DNA from: an uncultured Clostridia bacterium
Lineage (GTDB): Bacteria > Bacillota > Clostridia > TANB77 > CAG-508
Reading direction: 5' to 3'
NCBI GenBank assembly: GCA_934141445.1
Contig: CAKPCF010000017.1
Span: 1-34,223, forward strand
Length of the DNA: 34,223 nucleotides
In this document: positions 1-6,493 of the stretch, piece by piece
How the letters are laid out: the number at the start of each line of letters is the position of its first letter
Numbering within the stretch: the stretch's first letter is position 1
The notes under the pieces: model-generated
The model's database searches: none
What the model was told of the DNA's origin: nothing
The model's input: the letters and a program-made list of their open reading frames with translations, nothing else
Made by a program: the position numbers and the translations under genes

Positions 1-242
1 TTGTTTATATATTCTTCTAGTGCTGCAACACTCTGTACATAAGTTGCATTCTTTGCCTGTGTCATTATGCCATTTTCGCCAATTGTTGCATTTAAGCTTA
101 CACCTGCAAGAATCAACATCACAATTATTGAAATTACTAGAGCAATTAAAGTAATACCTTTTGTATTATACAAATGTTTTATTGGACTATTATTTGTTTG
201 TTTAAATTCAAGTCGACTCTTCTTACATTTTCTTTTGTTCAT
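1..242 (-). CDS. Prepilin-like surface protein, N-terminal fragment (runs off the left edge)
   Basis: Reading leftwards from ATG at 242-240, the frame is open to the window edge, giving about 80 residues. A good RBS (GGAGG, 253-260 region) sits upstream. After a basic cytoplasmic stretch of about 27 residues comes a class III signal peptide, KGITLIALVISIIVMLILAG, with cleavage expected after the G of KKG/TKG. The segment that follows (SLNATIGENGIM, QAKNATY) is almost identical to the same region of the complete LRR gene at 653-3565, while the first 20 or so residues differ. From that shared N-terminus I infer that this is a paralogous secreted or cell-surface LRR protein, but the LRR part lies outside the window. 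The +5 glutamate of true type IV pilins is absent (alanine instead). The gene lies directly downstream of the invertible element at 438-628 and its structured leader. Confidence 0.85.
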   Translation of the reverse strand, partial: MNKRKCKKSRLEFKQTNNSPIKHLYNTKGITLIALVISIIVMLILAGVSLNATIGENGIMTQAKNATYVQSVAALEEYIN

Positions 243-273
243 TTATGATTTTCCTCCTTCAGATTTTATAAAT

Positions 274-344
274 AGAGAAAAAGCTTTCTATTATTTCATT
301 GTTAATTCCATCATATGATTAACAATATAAAAAGCTTTTTCCCT
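274..344 (-). promoter_or_regulatory. Long leader hairpin just upstream of the RBS of the left-edge gene
   Basis: On the minus strand the arms AGGGAAAAAGCTTT and AAAGCTTTTTCTCT pair with one mismatch. An inner stem, ATTGTTAAT/ATTAACAAT, extends the structure. It ends about 14 nt before the Shine-Dalgarno. No U-run follows it, so it is not a normal terminator; mRNA stabilisation or control of ribosome access is more likely. The complete LRR gene has a different hairpin at the equivalent place (3595-3633), so position is conserved rather than sequence. Confidence 0.6.
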
Positions 345-349
345 TTCAA

Positions 350-434
350 TCCATAAAAAACATTAGTCTAATGACTTTTGCTTTTTCTTTGAAAGAAAAC
401 CATTTCAAAACTTCTCTATTTTACTTTTATGGAC
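350..434 (-). promoter_or_regulatory. Conserved structured 5' leader element, copy 1
   Basis: On the minus strand it opens with GTCCATAAAA and closes with TTTTTATGGAT, which can pair as a closing stem. Inside lies a 27-nt block (383-409) that is identical to 3671-3697 in the leader of the other LRR gene. This block can form either a TTTTCTT/AAGAAAA hairpin or, exclusively of that, a TTTGAAA/TTTCAAA stem. A TCATTAGA motif that follows is also shared. I do not recognise a known riboswitch in it. Conservation in a non-coding leader next to diverged flanks suggests a functional RNA; its role is unknown. Confidence 0.55.
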
Positions 435-437
435 TTT

Positions 438-458
438 CTTTAAGTTTGAGACTTAAAG
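438..458 (+). repeat. Inverted repeat, left copy of element 1
   Basis: Arms CTTTAAGT and ACTTAAAG flank a 5-bp core TTGAG. The right copy at 608-628 carries the same arms with core CTCAA, the exact reverse complement. The layout (two inverted arms around a short asymmetric spacer) is typical of a tyrosine-recombinase core site. Unlike the right copy, this one has no U-run on either side, so a terminator role does not explain it. Confidence 0.8.
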
Positions 459-463
459 TAAAC

Positions 464-512
464 AAAAAAAGACACAAAATAGCATATTTTATTATGCTTT
501 TGTGTCTTTTTC
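464..512. terminator. Bidirectional intrinsic terminator inside element 1
   Basis: Stem GACACAAAA/TTTTGTGTC continues as GCATA/TATGC after a two-base bulge. It is flanked by seven A on the left and TTTTT on the right, so it can stop transcription on both strands. After inversion it would still separate the LRR gene at 653-3565 from the switched gene at 1-242. Confidence 0.8.
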
Positions 513-558
513 TATTTTCATTTATTTCAAATTATTCATAAAAATTGTTTTAGAATAG

Positions 559-587
559 TTGACTTCAATACTTACTAATGATAGAAT
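559..587 (+). promoter_or_regulatory. Promoter inside element 1, pointing rightward
   Basis: TTGACT (559-564), a 17-bp spacer and TAGAAT (582-587) form a sigma-A-type promoter with start expected near 594. In this orientation the transcript meets the terminator at 601-638 almost at once, giving an RNA of about 45 nt. The surrounding 58 bp is nearly the same as in element 2, including the AGAATAG stretch just upstream of the -35. Confidence 0.75.
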
Positions 588-600
588 TTTTATAAATGTT

Positions 601-638
601 AAAAGAGCTTTAAGTCTCAAACTTAAAGCTCTTTTTAT
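601..638. terminator. Terminator shared by the LRR gene and the OFF-facing promoter; contains the right inverted repeat
   Basis: A perfect 15-bp stem (601-615 with 621-635) is built from the right inverted repeat plus flanks AAAAGAG inside and CTCTTTT outside the element. It ends the minus-strand LRR mRNA (653-3565) and also the plus-strand transcript from the promoter at 559-587. Because one flank lies inside and the other outside the element, inversion would break the outer part of the stem and remove the U-run. Confidence 0.85.
608..628 (-). repeat. Inverted repeat, right copy of element 1
   Basis: Exact 21-bp reverse complement of 438-458, with arms CTTTAAGT/ACTTAAAG and core CTCAA (616-620). 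Similarity stops sharply at both ends of the 21 bp. Confidence 0.8.
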
Positions 639-652
639 TTAAACATAATTTT

Positions 653-3565
653 TTAAAAACCTGATTTTCCGTTTGGCCATGAACAATTTGATACTAGTGA
701 CCAATCTGTTATATTATTATTTCCTTTAAGATATAGTTCTTTTAGCTTTCCATTATTTGCATAATTTAATCCAGCCAAAATTTCTAGATTCTTATAATTT
801 TTTCCTTCATTTGAAGATATGTCAAATATTGCATTATTACTCAAATTCAATTTTTCCAAATTAGTTAAATATTGTAATGAATATATACCTTTTACAATTT
901 GATTATTTGATAAATCTGCTTTTTGCAACTTTACTAAATTTGAAATAAATGTTATATCTTTTAAATTTGTATTAGTTATAGTTAGACTATTTAAATTTAT
1001 CAAATTACTTATTACAGAAAAATCATCATCATTAACATCAACTTTGTCTATTTTCAAGCTTTCTAAATTTGGAATATTTTTTAAATTATTTAAACTTGAT
1101 ATGTTTAACTTCACATTACTCCATGATACATTACTTATAGCAATTTTCTTTAAATTATTTAAATTTTGTATTTTATCTATATTATCCAAAAGAATTTGTA
1201 CATCTATTCCAGAAACTATTATATTTTCTACTTCTATATTTTTTGGAACAGTATTCAAAAAATATATGAAATTTTGATTTTGTGAAAATTCTACTTCTGT
1301 TAATTTTTTACAACTACTTGCATCTATCTTACTATTTCCTTGTACCAAATGTCTTACTACTTCTACATTCTCTGGTAATTTAACAATTCCAAATGTAACA
1401 TGATATATAATAAAACTTTTTAACTTTGAACATTTAGTAAGATCCAAATCCATATTCGAGATAAATGCTCCTGTGCTTTGATAGCACATTTTTATTTGTG
1501 TTACTTCAGTACAATTTTCCAATGTTTTTAATACCACATTACTATAACATACTAAACCATAGTCATTACTACCAAATATAGTATTACTTCCACTACCACT
1601 ATCTAATTTATTTATACATTGTTGTATTTTGCTTAAATCTATATTTTCATTTGATATTAAAAGTACTTTTAAATTCGGTGCATTATTATTTAGTAATTGT
1701 AAACCTATTGTTTCATCTTCAGTTGTAACACCTGTTTTCCTTAAATCTAATCCCCTTAACTTTCTTGTGTTCTTAACAAATGAAATATCATTTAAATTTT
1801 CTACTCCTTCTAATCCAATGTAAGTAGCTTCACTATAATTCGACAATACTCCATTTACTATTGTATTTAATTCTTCTTTTGAAATTTCTACTTTATTGTT
1901 CACAACTTTAGTATTTTTCATATTAAAACTTTTTACATTACTATATTGTTTTAATGATTCAAAAATCTCTTTTTCTATTTCCAATCCAGTTAAATCAATA
2001 CTACTAATATTATCATCTAACAAGCATAAAGTGTATTTACTATCAATTCTTTTATCAGTACAGTTATTAAAAATTTCTTTAATATTTTCAACCGCAATTT
2101 CATTGAGATTTTTACAACCTTCTAAATTTAATTTTGTTATATTATTACAAGGTTTTAAATAATTACACCATACAAGATTTTCATTATAACTTAAATCAAC
2201 TGAATATAGATTAGGCATATTACTTGTAAAGACATATCTCTTTATATCATTATTAGAAATATCAACTTTTGAAATACTTGATAAACTATCTTTTTCAATA
2301 TTCATTTTATCCTTATCCTCATTATTAGTGCCTAACATATTATTGTCTGCTATCAAATATGTCAAATTGTTCATATTTTCTATTCCCGATAAACTTACTA
2401 ATTTGTTAATTCTAACTTTTAATAAATATACATTAGAAAACTCTTTTAAAGCTTCAATAGATTCTATACAATTATTCTCTAAAGAAATATATTTGATTGC
2501 TTTTTTAGTTACATCATTTAGTTGATTTAAAGCTGATATATTAGTTACTTTTTCATTTACTTTTTTATCTGTTGTTTCATAGTTTTGTCCACATATATAT
2601 CTAGCATCACCATAAGAAATTGCTAAATATTGTAGTGTCGATATTTCAAAGCTTGCAATTCCCTTATCCTCACTGAAAATTTTTTCAACTTCTCTATCTG
2701 ATGAATTCCATAAATATAAATATTTTAAATTACTTATTTTTCCAATTCCTTTATAATCTTCAATTTTACAATCACCTGAGAAAAATACATAATATAAGTT
2801 TGGAGCATCTTCCACTCCATCTAGACTATCATAACTAACATTCTTAAAAGTTATCTTTTCAAGACTTCCAAAAAAAGCTAATTGTTTTAAATCAAGATTA
2901 TTTTCTGTTATAGTTAACTCTGTTTGAGATCTTAAATCTTCTAGTGTAACATCTCTATTATATCCCAATGCACTGCTCCAATTATTACTTGCATTTATTA
3001 CAATTTTCGAAGACATATTGCTTTCTTTTGCATCATCTATTGCTCCAATTCTTGTTTCAAGTCCATTAGAACAGTAATACACTTTCAAATCACTTGTAAT
3101 CCCATATACATCTGTAAAATCAGCATAAATTCCATTTCCTGATATACTTGTATCTCCACCTCTCAACTGATTTTTTATTTCATCTGGCAAAGCCTTTTTT
3201 TCTATTAAATAGTATTCTTTATAATTATTACTATCTATAAAATAATAACTATCAATCATAGATTTTTGAAAATAATTTCTTATTTGACTATCAGCAATTA
3301 GACCATCTAATTTATTTTCATATTGACTTATATTATCATATTTTTCAATGTATTGCTGTTGTAAAAATTCCTCTAAAATAGCTATACTCTGCATATATGT
3401 TGCATTTTTAGCTTGTGCCATTATGCCATTTTCTCCAATTGTTGCATTTAAGCTAACTCCTGCAAGAATCAACATCACAATTATTGAGATTACTAATGCA
3501 ATTAAAGTTATACCTTTTTTATTTTTCAGTATATCTTTGTTTTGAAACAATTTTTCTTTCTTCAC
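653..3565 (-). CDS. Leucine-rich-repeat surface protein with prepilin-like N-terminus
   Basis: This encodes 970 residues, starting at GTG 3565-3563 behind an AGGAGG RBS. Residues 1-17 are basic and cytoplasmic. Gly18 is followed by ITLIALVISIIVMLILAG, a class III signal peptide cut by a prepilin peptidase; Ala replaces the pilin Glu at +5. Residues of about 45-130 look helical, as in a pilin stalk. From about residue 220 to the end there are irregular LRR units such as LKKADLSNNQI-like and LEKLNLSNNAIFDISS. The protein closes with LYLKGNNNITDWS and a W/K-rich end, a signature shared with the protein at 32176-34223. Likely exported and displayed on the cell surface, perhaps for adhesion; ligand unknown. 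It lies downstream of the invertible element at 3799-3976 and is probably silent in the sequenced orientation. Confidence 0.9.
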   Translation of the reverse strand: MKKEKLFQNKDILKNKKGITLIALVISIIVMLILAGVSLNATIGENGIMAQAKNATYMQSIAILEEFLQQQYIEKYDNISQYENKLDGLIADSQIRNYFQKSMIDSYYFIDSNNYKEYYLIEKKALPDEIKNQLRGGDTSISGNGIYADFTDVYGITSDLKVYYCSNGLETRIGAIDDAKESNMSSKIVINASNNWSSALGYNRDVTLEDLRSQTELTITENNLDLKQLAFFGSLEKITFKNVSYDSLDGVEDAPNLYYVFFSGDCKIEDYKGIGKISNLKYLYLWNSSDREVEKIFSEDKGIASFEISTLQYLAISYGDARYICGQNYETTDKKVNEKVTNISALNQLNDVTKKAIKYISLENNCIESIEALKEFSNVYLLKVRINKLVSLSGIENMNNLTYLIADNNMLGTNNEDKDKMNIEKDSLSSISKVDISNNDIKRYVFTSNMPNLYSVDLSYNENLVWCNYLKPCNNITKLNLEGCKNLNEIAVENIKEIFNNCTDKRIDSKYTLCLLDDNISSIDLTGLEIEKEIFESLKQYSNVKSFNMKNTKVVNNKVEISKEELNTIVNGVLSNYSEATYIGLEGVENLNDISFVKNTRKLRGLDLRKTGVTTEDETIGLQLLNNNAPNLKVLLISNENIDLSKIQQCINKLDSGSGSNTIFGSNDYGLVCYSNVVLKTLENCTEVTQIKMCYQSTGAFISNMDLDLTKCSKLKSFIIYHVTFGIVKLPENVEVVRHLVQGNSKIDASSCKKLTEVEFSQNQNFIYFLNTVPKNIEVENIIVSGIDVQILLDNIDKIQNLNNLKKIAISNVSWSNVKLNISSLNNLKNIPNLESLKIDKVDVNDDDFSVISNLINLNSLTITNTNLKDITFISNLVKLQKADLSNNQIVKGIYSLQYLTNLEKLNLSNNAIFDISSNEGKNYKNLEILAGLNYANNGKLKELYLKGNNNITDWSLVSNCSWPNGKSGF

Positions 3566-3594
3566 TTTGCTTTTCCTCCTATGTATAATTACTT

Positions 3595-3633
3595 AGAGAA
3601 AAGACTTCCTTTGCAAATTTAAGTCTTTTCTCT
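3595..3633 (-). promoter_or_regulatory. Leader hairpin upstream of the LRR gene RBS
   Basis: A perfect 13-bp stem, AGAGAAAAGACTT/AAGTCTTTTCTCT, ends about 15 nt before the AGGAGG of the LRR gene. There is no U-run on the mRNA side. It occupies the same place as 274-344 in the paralogous leader, though the sequence differs, so it may protect or gate the mRNA. Confidence 0.6.
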
Positions 3634-3636
3634 TTA

Positions 3637-3795
3637 ATCCATAAAAACAAATTATCTAATGATACCTTTGTTTTCTTTGAAAGAAAACCATTTCAAATAA
3701 CACAAATAGCACTAATATAAATACTAGTGCTCAAAATAGTTATTCTTTTACTAAATATAACTTTGTCATTGACTTCCTCTTTATTTTTTATGGAT
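3637..3795 (-). promoter_or_regulatory. Conserved structured 5' leader element, copy 2
   Basis: It is closed by ATCCATAAAAA and TTTTTATGGAT on the minus strand. It contains the 27-nt block (3671-3697) identical to 383-409 in copy 1, followed by a matching TCATTAGA motif. It is longer than copy 1 because of an inserted stretch with its own hairpin at 3708-3731 (AGCACTAGT/ATTAGTGCT type). Position, between inverted repeat and gene, is the same as in copy 1. Function unknown. Confidence 0.55.
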
Positions 3796-3798
3796 TTA

Positions 3799-3821
3799 TC
3801 TTTAAGTAATAAACTTAAAGA
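3799..3821 (+). repeat. Inverted repeat, left copy of element 2
   Basis: Arms TCTTTAAGT and ACTTAAAGA around core AATAA (3808-3812). The right copy has core TTATT, its reverse complement. The core differs from element 1 (TTGAG), which would favour recombination within an element over recombination between elements. Confidence 0.8.
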
Positions 3822-3906
3822 TAAACAAAAAACATATAAATGGTTAGTTTAAAGCAATTTTTCTTAAATTTAGTTTTTATTATTTTTTAATTTTTTTCTA
3901 GAATAG

Positions 3907-3935
3907 TTGACTTCAAACCTTAGTAATGATAGAAT
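3907..3935 (+). promoter_or_regulatory. Promoter inside element 2, pointing rightward
   Basis: TTGACT (3907-3912), a 17-bp spacer and TAGAAT (3930-3935). Same boxes, spacing and flanks as the promoter of element 1, with only a few substitutions over about 58 bp. Its transcript would run straight into the terminator at 3949-3983. Confidence 0.75.
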
Positions 3936-3948
3936 TCCTATAAATATT

Positions 3949-3983
3949 AAAAGTCTTTAAGTTTATTACTTAAAGACTTTTTT
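3949..3983 (+). terminator. Terminator built on the right inverted repeat of element 2
   Basis: A 14-bp stem (3949-3962 with 3968-3981) is formed by the inverted repeat plus an AAAAG inner flank and CTTTT outer flank, followed by TTTTTT on the plus strand. As in element 1, the stem extension depends on pairing between a base run inside and one outside the element, so it exists only in the present orientation. Confidence 0.75.
3954..3976 (-). repeat. Inverted repeat, right copy of element 2
   Basis: Exact 23-bp reverse complement of 3799-3821, with core TTATT (3963-3967). Confidence 0.8.
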
Positions 3984-3987
3984 ACGC

Positions 3988-4037
3988 AAAAAAATATGGT
4001 ATTATGAACCATTACAGCAATAATACCATATTTTTTT
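3988..4037. terminator. Terminator of the nucleoside phosphorylase gene
   Basis: Stem AATATGGTATTAT/ATAATACCATATT is flanked by A-runs and T-runs, so it can work on both strands. It lies directly after the minus-strand stop at 4042 and shields element 2 from read-through. Confidence 0.85.
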
Positions 4038-4041
4038 CAAA

Positions 4042-4797
4042 TTATTTTATATATTTTATGATTTTTAAAGCAATATTTAAACATTCTTTCAATAAAAAAA
4101 TTCTATCATCTTTTAGCGTTTTCATATCCCATTTTTCTGATTCTAAAGCATCATCTGTATATAAAAATTGATATGCCTTAAATCCTCTACTTATAGCTAC
4201 AGCCATAATTGAAGCACATTCCATTTCAACAACATCACAGCCACAGTTTATTCTATTTTTCATTTTTTCTTTTGTTTCTTTAAATAATGCATCTGTAGTC
4301 CAAGTTTTGGTTAAAATATAGTTTATTTCTTCTTTATCAAAAATTTCTGCCAATTCCTTAGATGATTCTATTTCAACAAAATCTGATACTGGTAAATAAT
4401 GATAACTTGTACCTTCATCTCGATATGCCTCTGTTGGAATAATGAAAGCACCTTTTTTCAAATTTGATGTCAATTGTCCACACGAACCATATATAATAAA
4501 CTTATTTACACCTCTCGCATGAAGTTCTTCCATCATTGCAACTGTTGCAGGACCGCCAATATATGTTCTATATATAGCAACTTCTATTTCATTTACAGTT
4601 GTTACAAAAATTTCAACTTTATCTCCACAAACATCTATTGTACTATACTTTTTAAAAGATTCATTTTGCTCGATATAATTGATTATTTCTTTTTTAAAGA
4701 CGCAAATTGCTATCTCTGGTAAGCTTTTCTGTCCTTCAGTAAACATTTCTGCTTTTATTATTTCTTCACTTTCATCAAAAGATTTTATGATACTCAT
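4042..4797 (-). CDS. Nucleoside phosphorylase family protein (uridine phosphorylase-like)
   Basis: This encodes 251 residues of the PNP/UDP phosphorylase fold, a cytosolic enzyme of nucleoside salvage that splits nucleosides with phosphate into base and ribose-1-phosphate. Visible motifs are the glycine-rich phosphate region IGGPATVAMMEELHARG and YGSCGQL, the central EGTSYHYLP, and the base/ribose site TTDALFKET followed by VVEMECAS, where the Glu before Cys normally contacts the ribose. The family resemblance is strong, but base preference (uracil or purine) cannot be read from sequence alone. It starts at ATG 4797 behind AAAGGAG, has its own promoter (4826-4854) and a terminator at 3988-4037, so it is probably monocistronic. 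Confidence 0.85.
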   Translation of the reverse strand: MSIIKSFDESEEIIKAEMFTEGQKSLPEIAICVFKKEIINYIEQNESFKKYSTIDVCGDKVEIFVTTVNEIEVAIYRTYIGGPATVAMMEELHARGVNKFIIYGSCGQLTSNLKKGAFIIPTEAYRDEGTSYHYLPVSDFVEIESSKELAEIFDKEEINYILTKTWTTDALFKETKEKMKNRINCGCDVVEMECASIMAVAISRGFKAYQFLYTDDALESEKWDMKTLKDDRIFLLKECLNIALKIIKYIK

Positions 4798-4825
4798 ATT
4801 TAGTCTCCTTTATAAATTCAATATT

Positions 4826-4854
4826 ATTATATATTTTTTTTAAAGCATATTCAA
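4826..4854 (-). promoter_or_regulatory. Promoter of the nucleoside phosphorylase gene
   Basis: On the minus strand: TTGAAT (4854-4849), 17-bp spacer, TATAAT (4831-4826), about 29 nt before the start codon. Confidence 0.7.
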
Positions 4855-4895
4855 TATAAGTATTCATATTTTATAAATTTAGAATAAAATCGAAC

Positions 4896-4924
4896 AAAAA
4901 AATACACTGATAACTCAGTGTATT
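4896..4924 (-). terminator. Terminator of eno
   Basis: Perfect 10-bp stem AATACACTGA/TCAGTGTATT with a 4-nt loop and a following run of T on the minus strand, 21 nt after the eno stop codon. Confidence 0.85.
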
Positions 4925-4945
4925 TCATTTTATAATATTATTCAA

Positions 4946-6253
4946 TTATCTTTTTAAGCTATTTCTTCCTGAATAAATTGCTGTATCAGCTAATTGATCT
5001 TCAATATTTAATAGTCTATTGTATTTTGCAACTCTATCTGTTCTGCAAGGAGCACCTGTTTTGATTTGTCCTGCGTTTGTTGCAACTGCAACATCAGCTA
5101 ATGTTGTATCTTCTGTTTCACCACTTCTATGTGATACAACAGCTGTCATTCCATTTTTCTTAGCTAATTCGATTGCATCTAATGTTTCTGTTAAAGTACC
5201 AATTTGATTTAATTTGATTAAAATACTGTTAGAAACTCCTAAATCAATACCTTTTTGTAATCTCTTAATATTTGTAACGAATAAATCATCACCAACTAAT
5301 TGGATTCTATTTCCTAATCTTTCTGTTAAGATTTTCCATCCATCCCAATCTTCTTCTGCTAAACCATCTTCAATTGAGATAATTGGATATCTATTTACTA
5401 AATCTTCATAGAATTCAATCATTTCTTCTGTGTTCTTTGTAACACCGATTTTCCAGAAGTGATATAATCCATCTTTTCCGATTTTTTTAGCTTCATCATA
5501 CATTTCTGTTGCAGCAACGTCTAATGCTAAGCAAACTTCTTCTCCTGGTTTGTATCCAGCTTTTTCAATAGCTTCTACGATTAAAGCTAAAGCTTCATCT
5601 TCATCTTTAACATTTGGTGCAAAACCACCTTCATCACCAACACCTGTTGCTAAACCTTTTGATTTTAAAACTTTCTTTAAGTTGTGATAAATTTCACAGC
5701 ACATTCTTAAGCATTCTGAGAATGTTTTTGCTCCAACTGGCATAATCATAAATTCTTGTACACTTAATGTACTATCAGCATGTTTACCACCATTCATAAT
5801 GTTCATCATTGGTGTTGGTAATACTTTTGCATTTGTTCCACCAATGTATTGATATAATTCCATTCCTAAAGAAGCTGCTGCTGCTTTAGCAACTGCTAAA
5901 GAAACACCTAATGTAGCATTAGCTCCTAATTTTGCTTTATTATCTGTTCCATCTAATTCTATTAAAGTTTTATCAAGTGTTACTTGATCATAAACATTCA
6001 TACCAATTATTTTATCTCTGATTATTGTGTTTACATTTTCAACAGCTTTTAAAACACCTTTTCCTAAATATCTTGAAGCATCTCCATCTCTTAATTCAAC
6101 TGCTTCAAAACTTCCTGTAGATGCACCTGAAGGAACCATAGCAACACCGCTAAATCCTCCAAAAGTTGTTACTTCTACTTGAACTGTTGGATTTCCTCTT
6201 GAATCTAAAATTTCTAAAGCTTTAACATCTTCAATTTCTAAATAATCTCTCAT
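4946..6253 (-). CDS. eno: Enolase
   Basis: Phosphopyruvate hydratase, converting 2-phosphoglycerate to phosphoenolpyruvate in glycolysis. The product has 435 residues, a normal bacterial length. I choose ATG at 6253-6251 because AGGAGG stands 7 nt upstream and the protein then begins MRDYLEIEDVKALEILDSRG, matching the family start; a frame extension to 6289 has no such support. Diagnostic segments: IMNGGKHAD, GVGDEGGFAPN, LALDVAA (Mg ligand Asp), SIEDGLAEEDW (Mg ligand Glu), LVGDDLFVTN (Mg ligand Asp), the signature LIKLNQIGTLTET with the catalytic Lys, and SHRSGETED. It is monocistronic: own promoter at 6353-6381, terminator at 4896-4924. Confidence 0.98.
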   Translation of the reverse strand: MRDYLEIEDVKALEILDSRGNPTVQVEVTTFGGFSGVAMVPSGASTGSFEAVELRDGDASRYLGKGVLKAVENVNTIIRDKIIGMNVYDQVTLDKTLIELDGTDNKAKLGANATLGVSLAVAKAAAASLGMELYQYIGGTNAKVLPTPMMNIMNGGKHADSTLSVQEFMIMPVGAKTFSECLRMCCEIYHNLKKVLKSKGLATGVGDEGGFAPNVKDEDEALALIVEAIEKAGYKPGEEVCLALDVAATEMYDEAKKIGKDGLYHFWKIGVTKNTEEMIEFYEDLVNRYPIISIEDGLAEEDWDGWKILTERLGNRIQLVGDDLFVTNIKRLQKGIDLGVSNSILIKLNQIGTLTETLDAIELAKKNGMTAVVSHRSGETEDTTLADVAVATNAGQIKTGAPCRTDRVAKYNRLLNIEDQLADTAIYSGRNSLKR

Positions 6254-6352
6254 TTTAAACCTCCTATTTAAAATATGTTGTTTTAACATTATATATTATG
6301 TAATGTTTGCTAAATTTATAAGATTTTGTTAAATCTTCTTATTGCATTTTGA

Positions 6353-6381
6353 ATTCTATCATATTTAAAGATTTTTTTCAA
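6353..6381 (-). promoter_or_regulatory. Promoter of eno
   Basis: Minus strand: TTGAAA (6381-6376), 17-bp spacer, TAGAAT (6358-6353). The leader of roughly 95 nt has a small AAGATTT/AAATCTT hairpin at 6320-6337. Confidence 0.75.
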
Positions 6382-6458
6382 GTATTTTACAAACAAAAGC
6401 TATTCATTATGACAATACTATAAATTCACTTTTTTCTTATAAAATGCAATGATTTCTC

Positions 6459-6487
6459 TTGCGTAAATATCCATTCTCTTTTATAAT
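6459..6487 (+). promoter_or_regulatory. Promoter of the RluA-type gene, implying a leaderless mRNA
   Basis: TTGCGT (6459-6464), 17-bp spacer, TATAAT (6482-6487). The expected start site, about 7 nt after the -10, falls on or next to the ATG at 6494, and no Shine-Dalgarno precedes that ATG. Confidence 0.65.
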
Positions 6488-6493
6488 ATCATT

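Larger units (their letters stand above)
438..628. other. Putative invertible promoter element 1 (OFF orientation)
   Basis: This 191-bp segment is bounded by perfect 21-bp inverted repeats (438-458 and 608-628). It contains a bidirectional terminator (464-512) and a consensus-like promoter (559-587) that points rightward, away from the gene at 1-242. Inversion would aim that promoter at the minus-strand gene through the leader at 350-434. The design matches phase-variable promoter inversions known in Clostridioides difficile and Bacteroides. Inversion itself is inferred; the repeats, promoter and terminators are visible. A second element with the same plan occurs at 3799-3976. Confidence 0.75.
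3799..3976. other. Putative invertible promoter element 2 (OFF orientation)
   Basis: This 178-bp segment is bounded by perfect 23-bp inverted repeats (3799-3821 and 3954-3976). The arms are the same as in element 1 but the core is different (AATAA). Its internal promoter (3907-3935) faces right, away from the LRR gene at 653-3565. Unlike element 1 it has no strong internal terminator; the terminator of the upstream nucleosidase gene (3988-4037) lies just outside. Inversion would place the promoter about 234 bp upstream of the LRR start codon. Confidence 0.75.

Noticed and set aside
67..318. Plus-strand open frame at the left edge (and a similar one at 3348-3545)
   Set aside because: They are reverse-strand shadows of the conserved prepilin-like signal region, with no RBS.
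350..434. c-di-GMP riboswitch (class I or II) upstream of the surface protein gene
   Set aside because: Plausible from biology, but the conserved core lacks the class I GGxxAAACC...GACGCAAAGCC landmarks and any clear class II core. I keep it as an unassigned structured leader.
438..628. Explanation of the inverted repeats as two ordinary terminators
   Set aside because: The right copy is a terminator, but the left copy has no U-run and its central core is exactly the inverse of the right one. The same relation holds, with a different core, in element 2.
6254..6289. Upstream extension of enolase
   Set aside because: AGGAGG is placed correctly for ATG 6253, and family members begin there; the extension residues do not fit the family.
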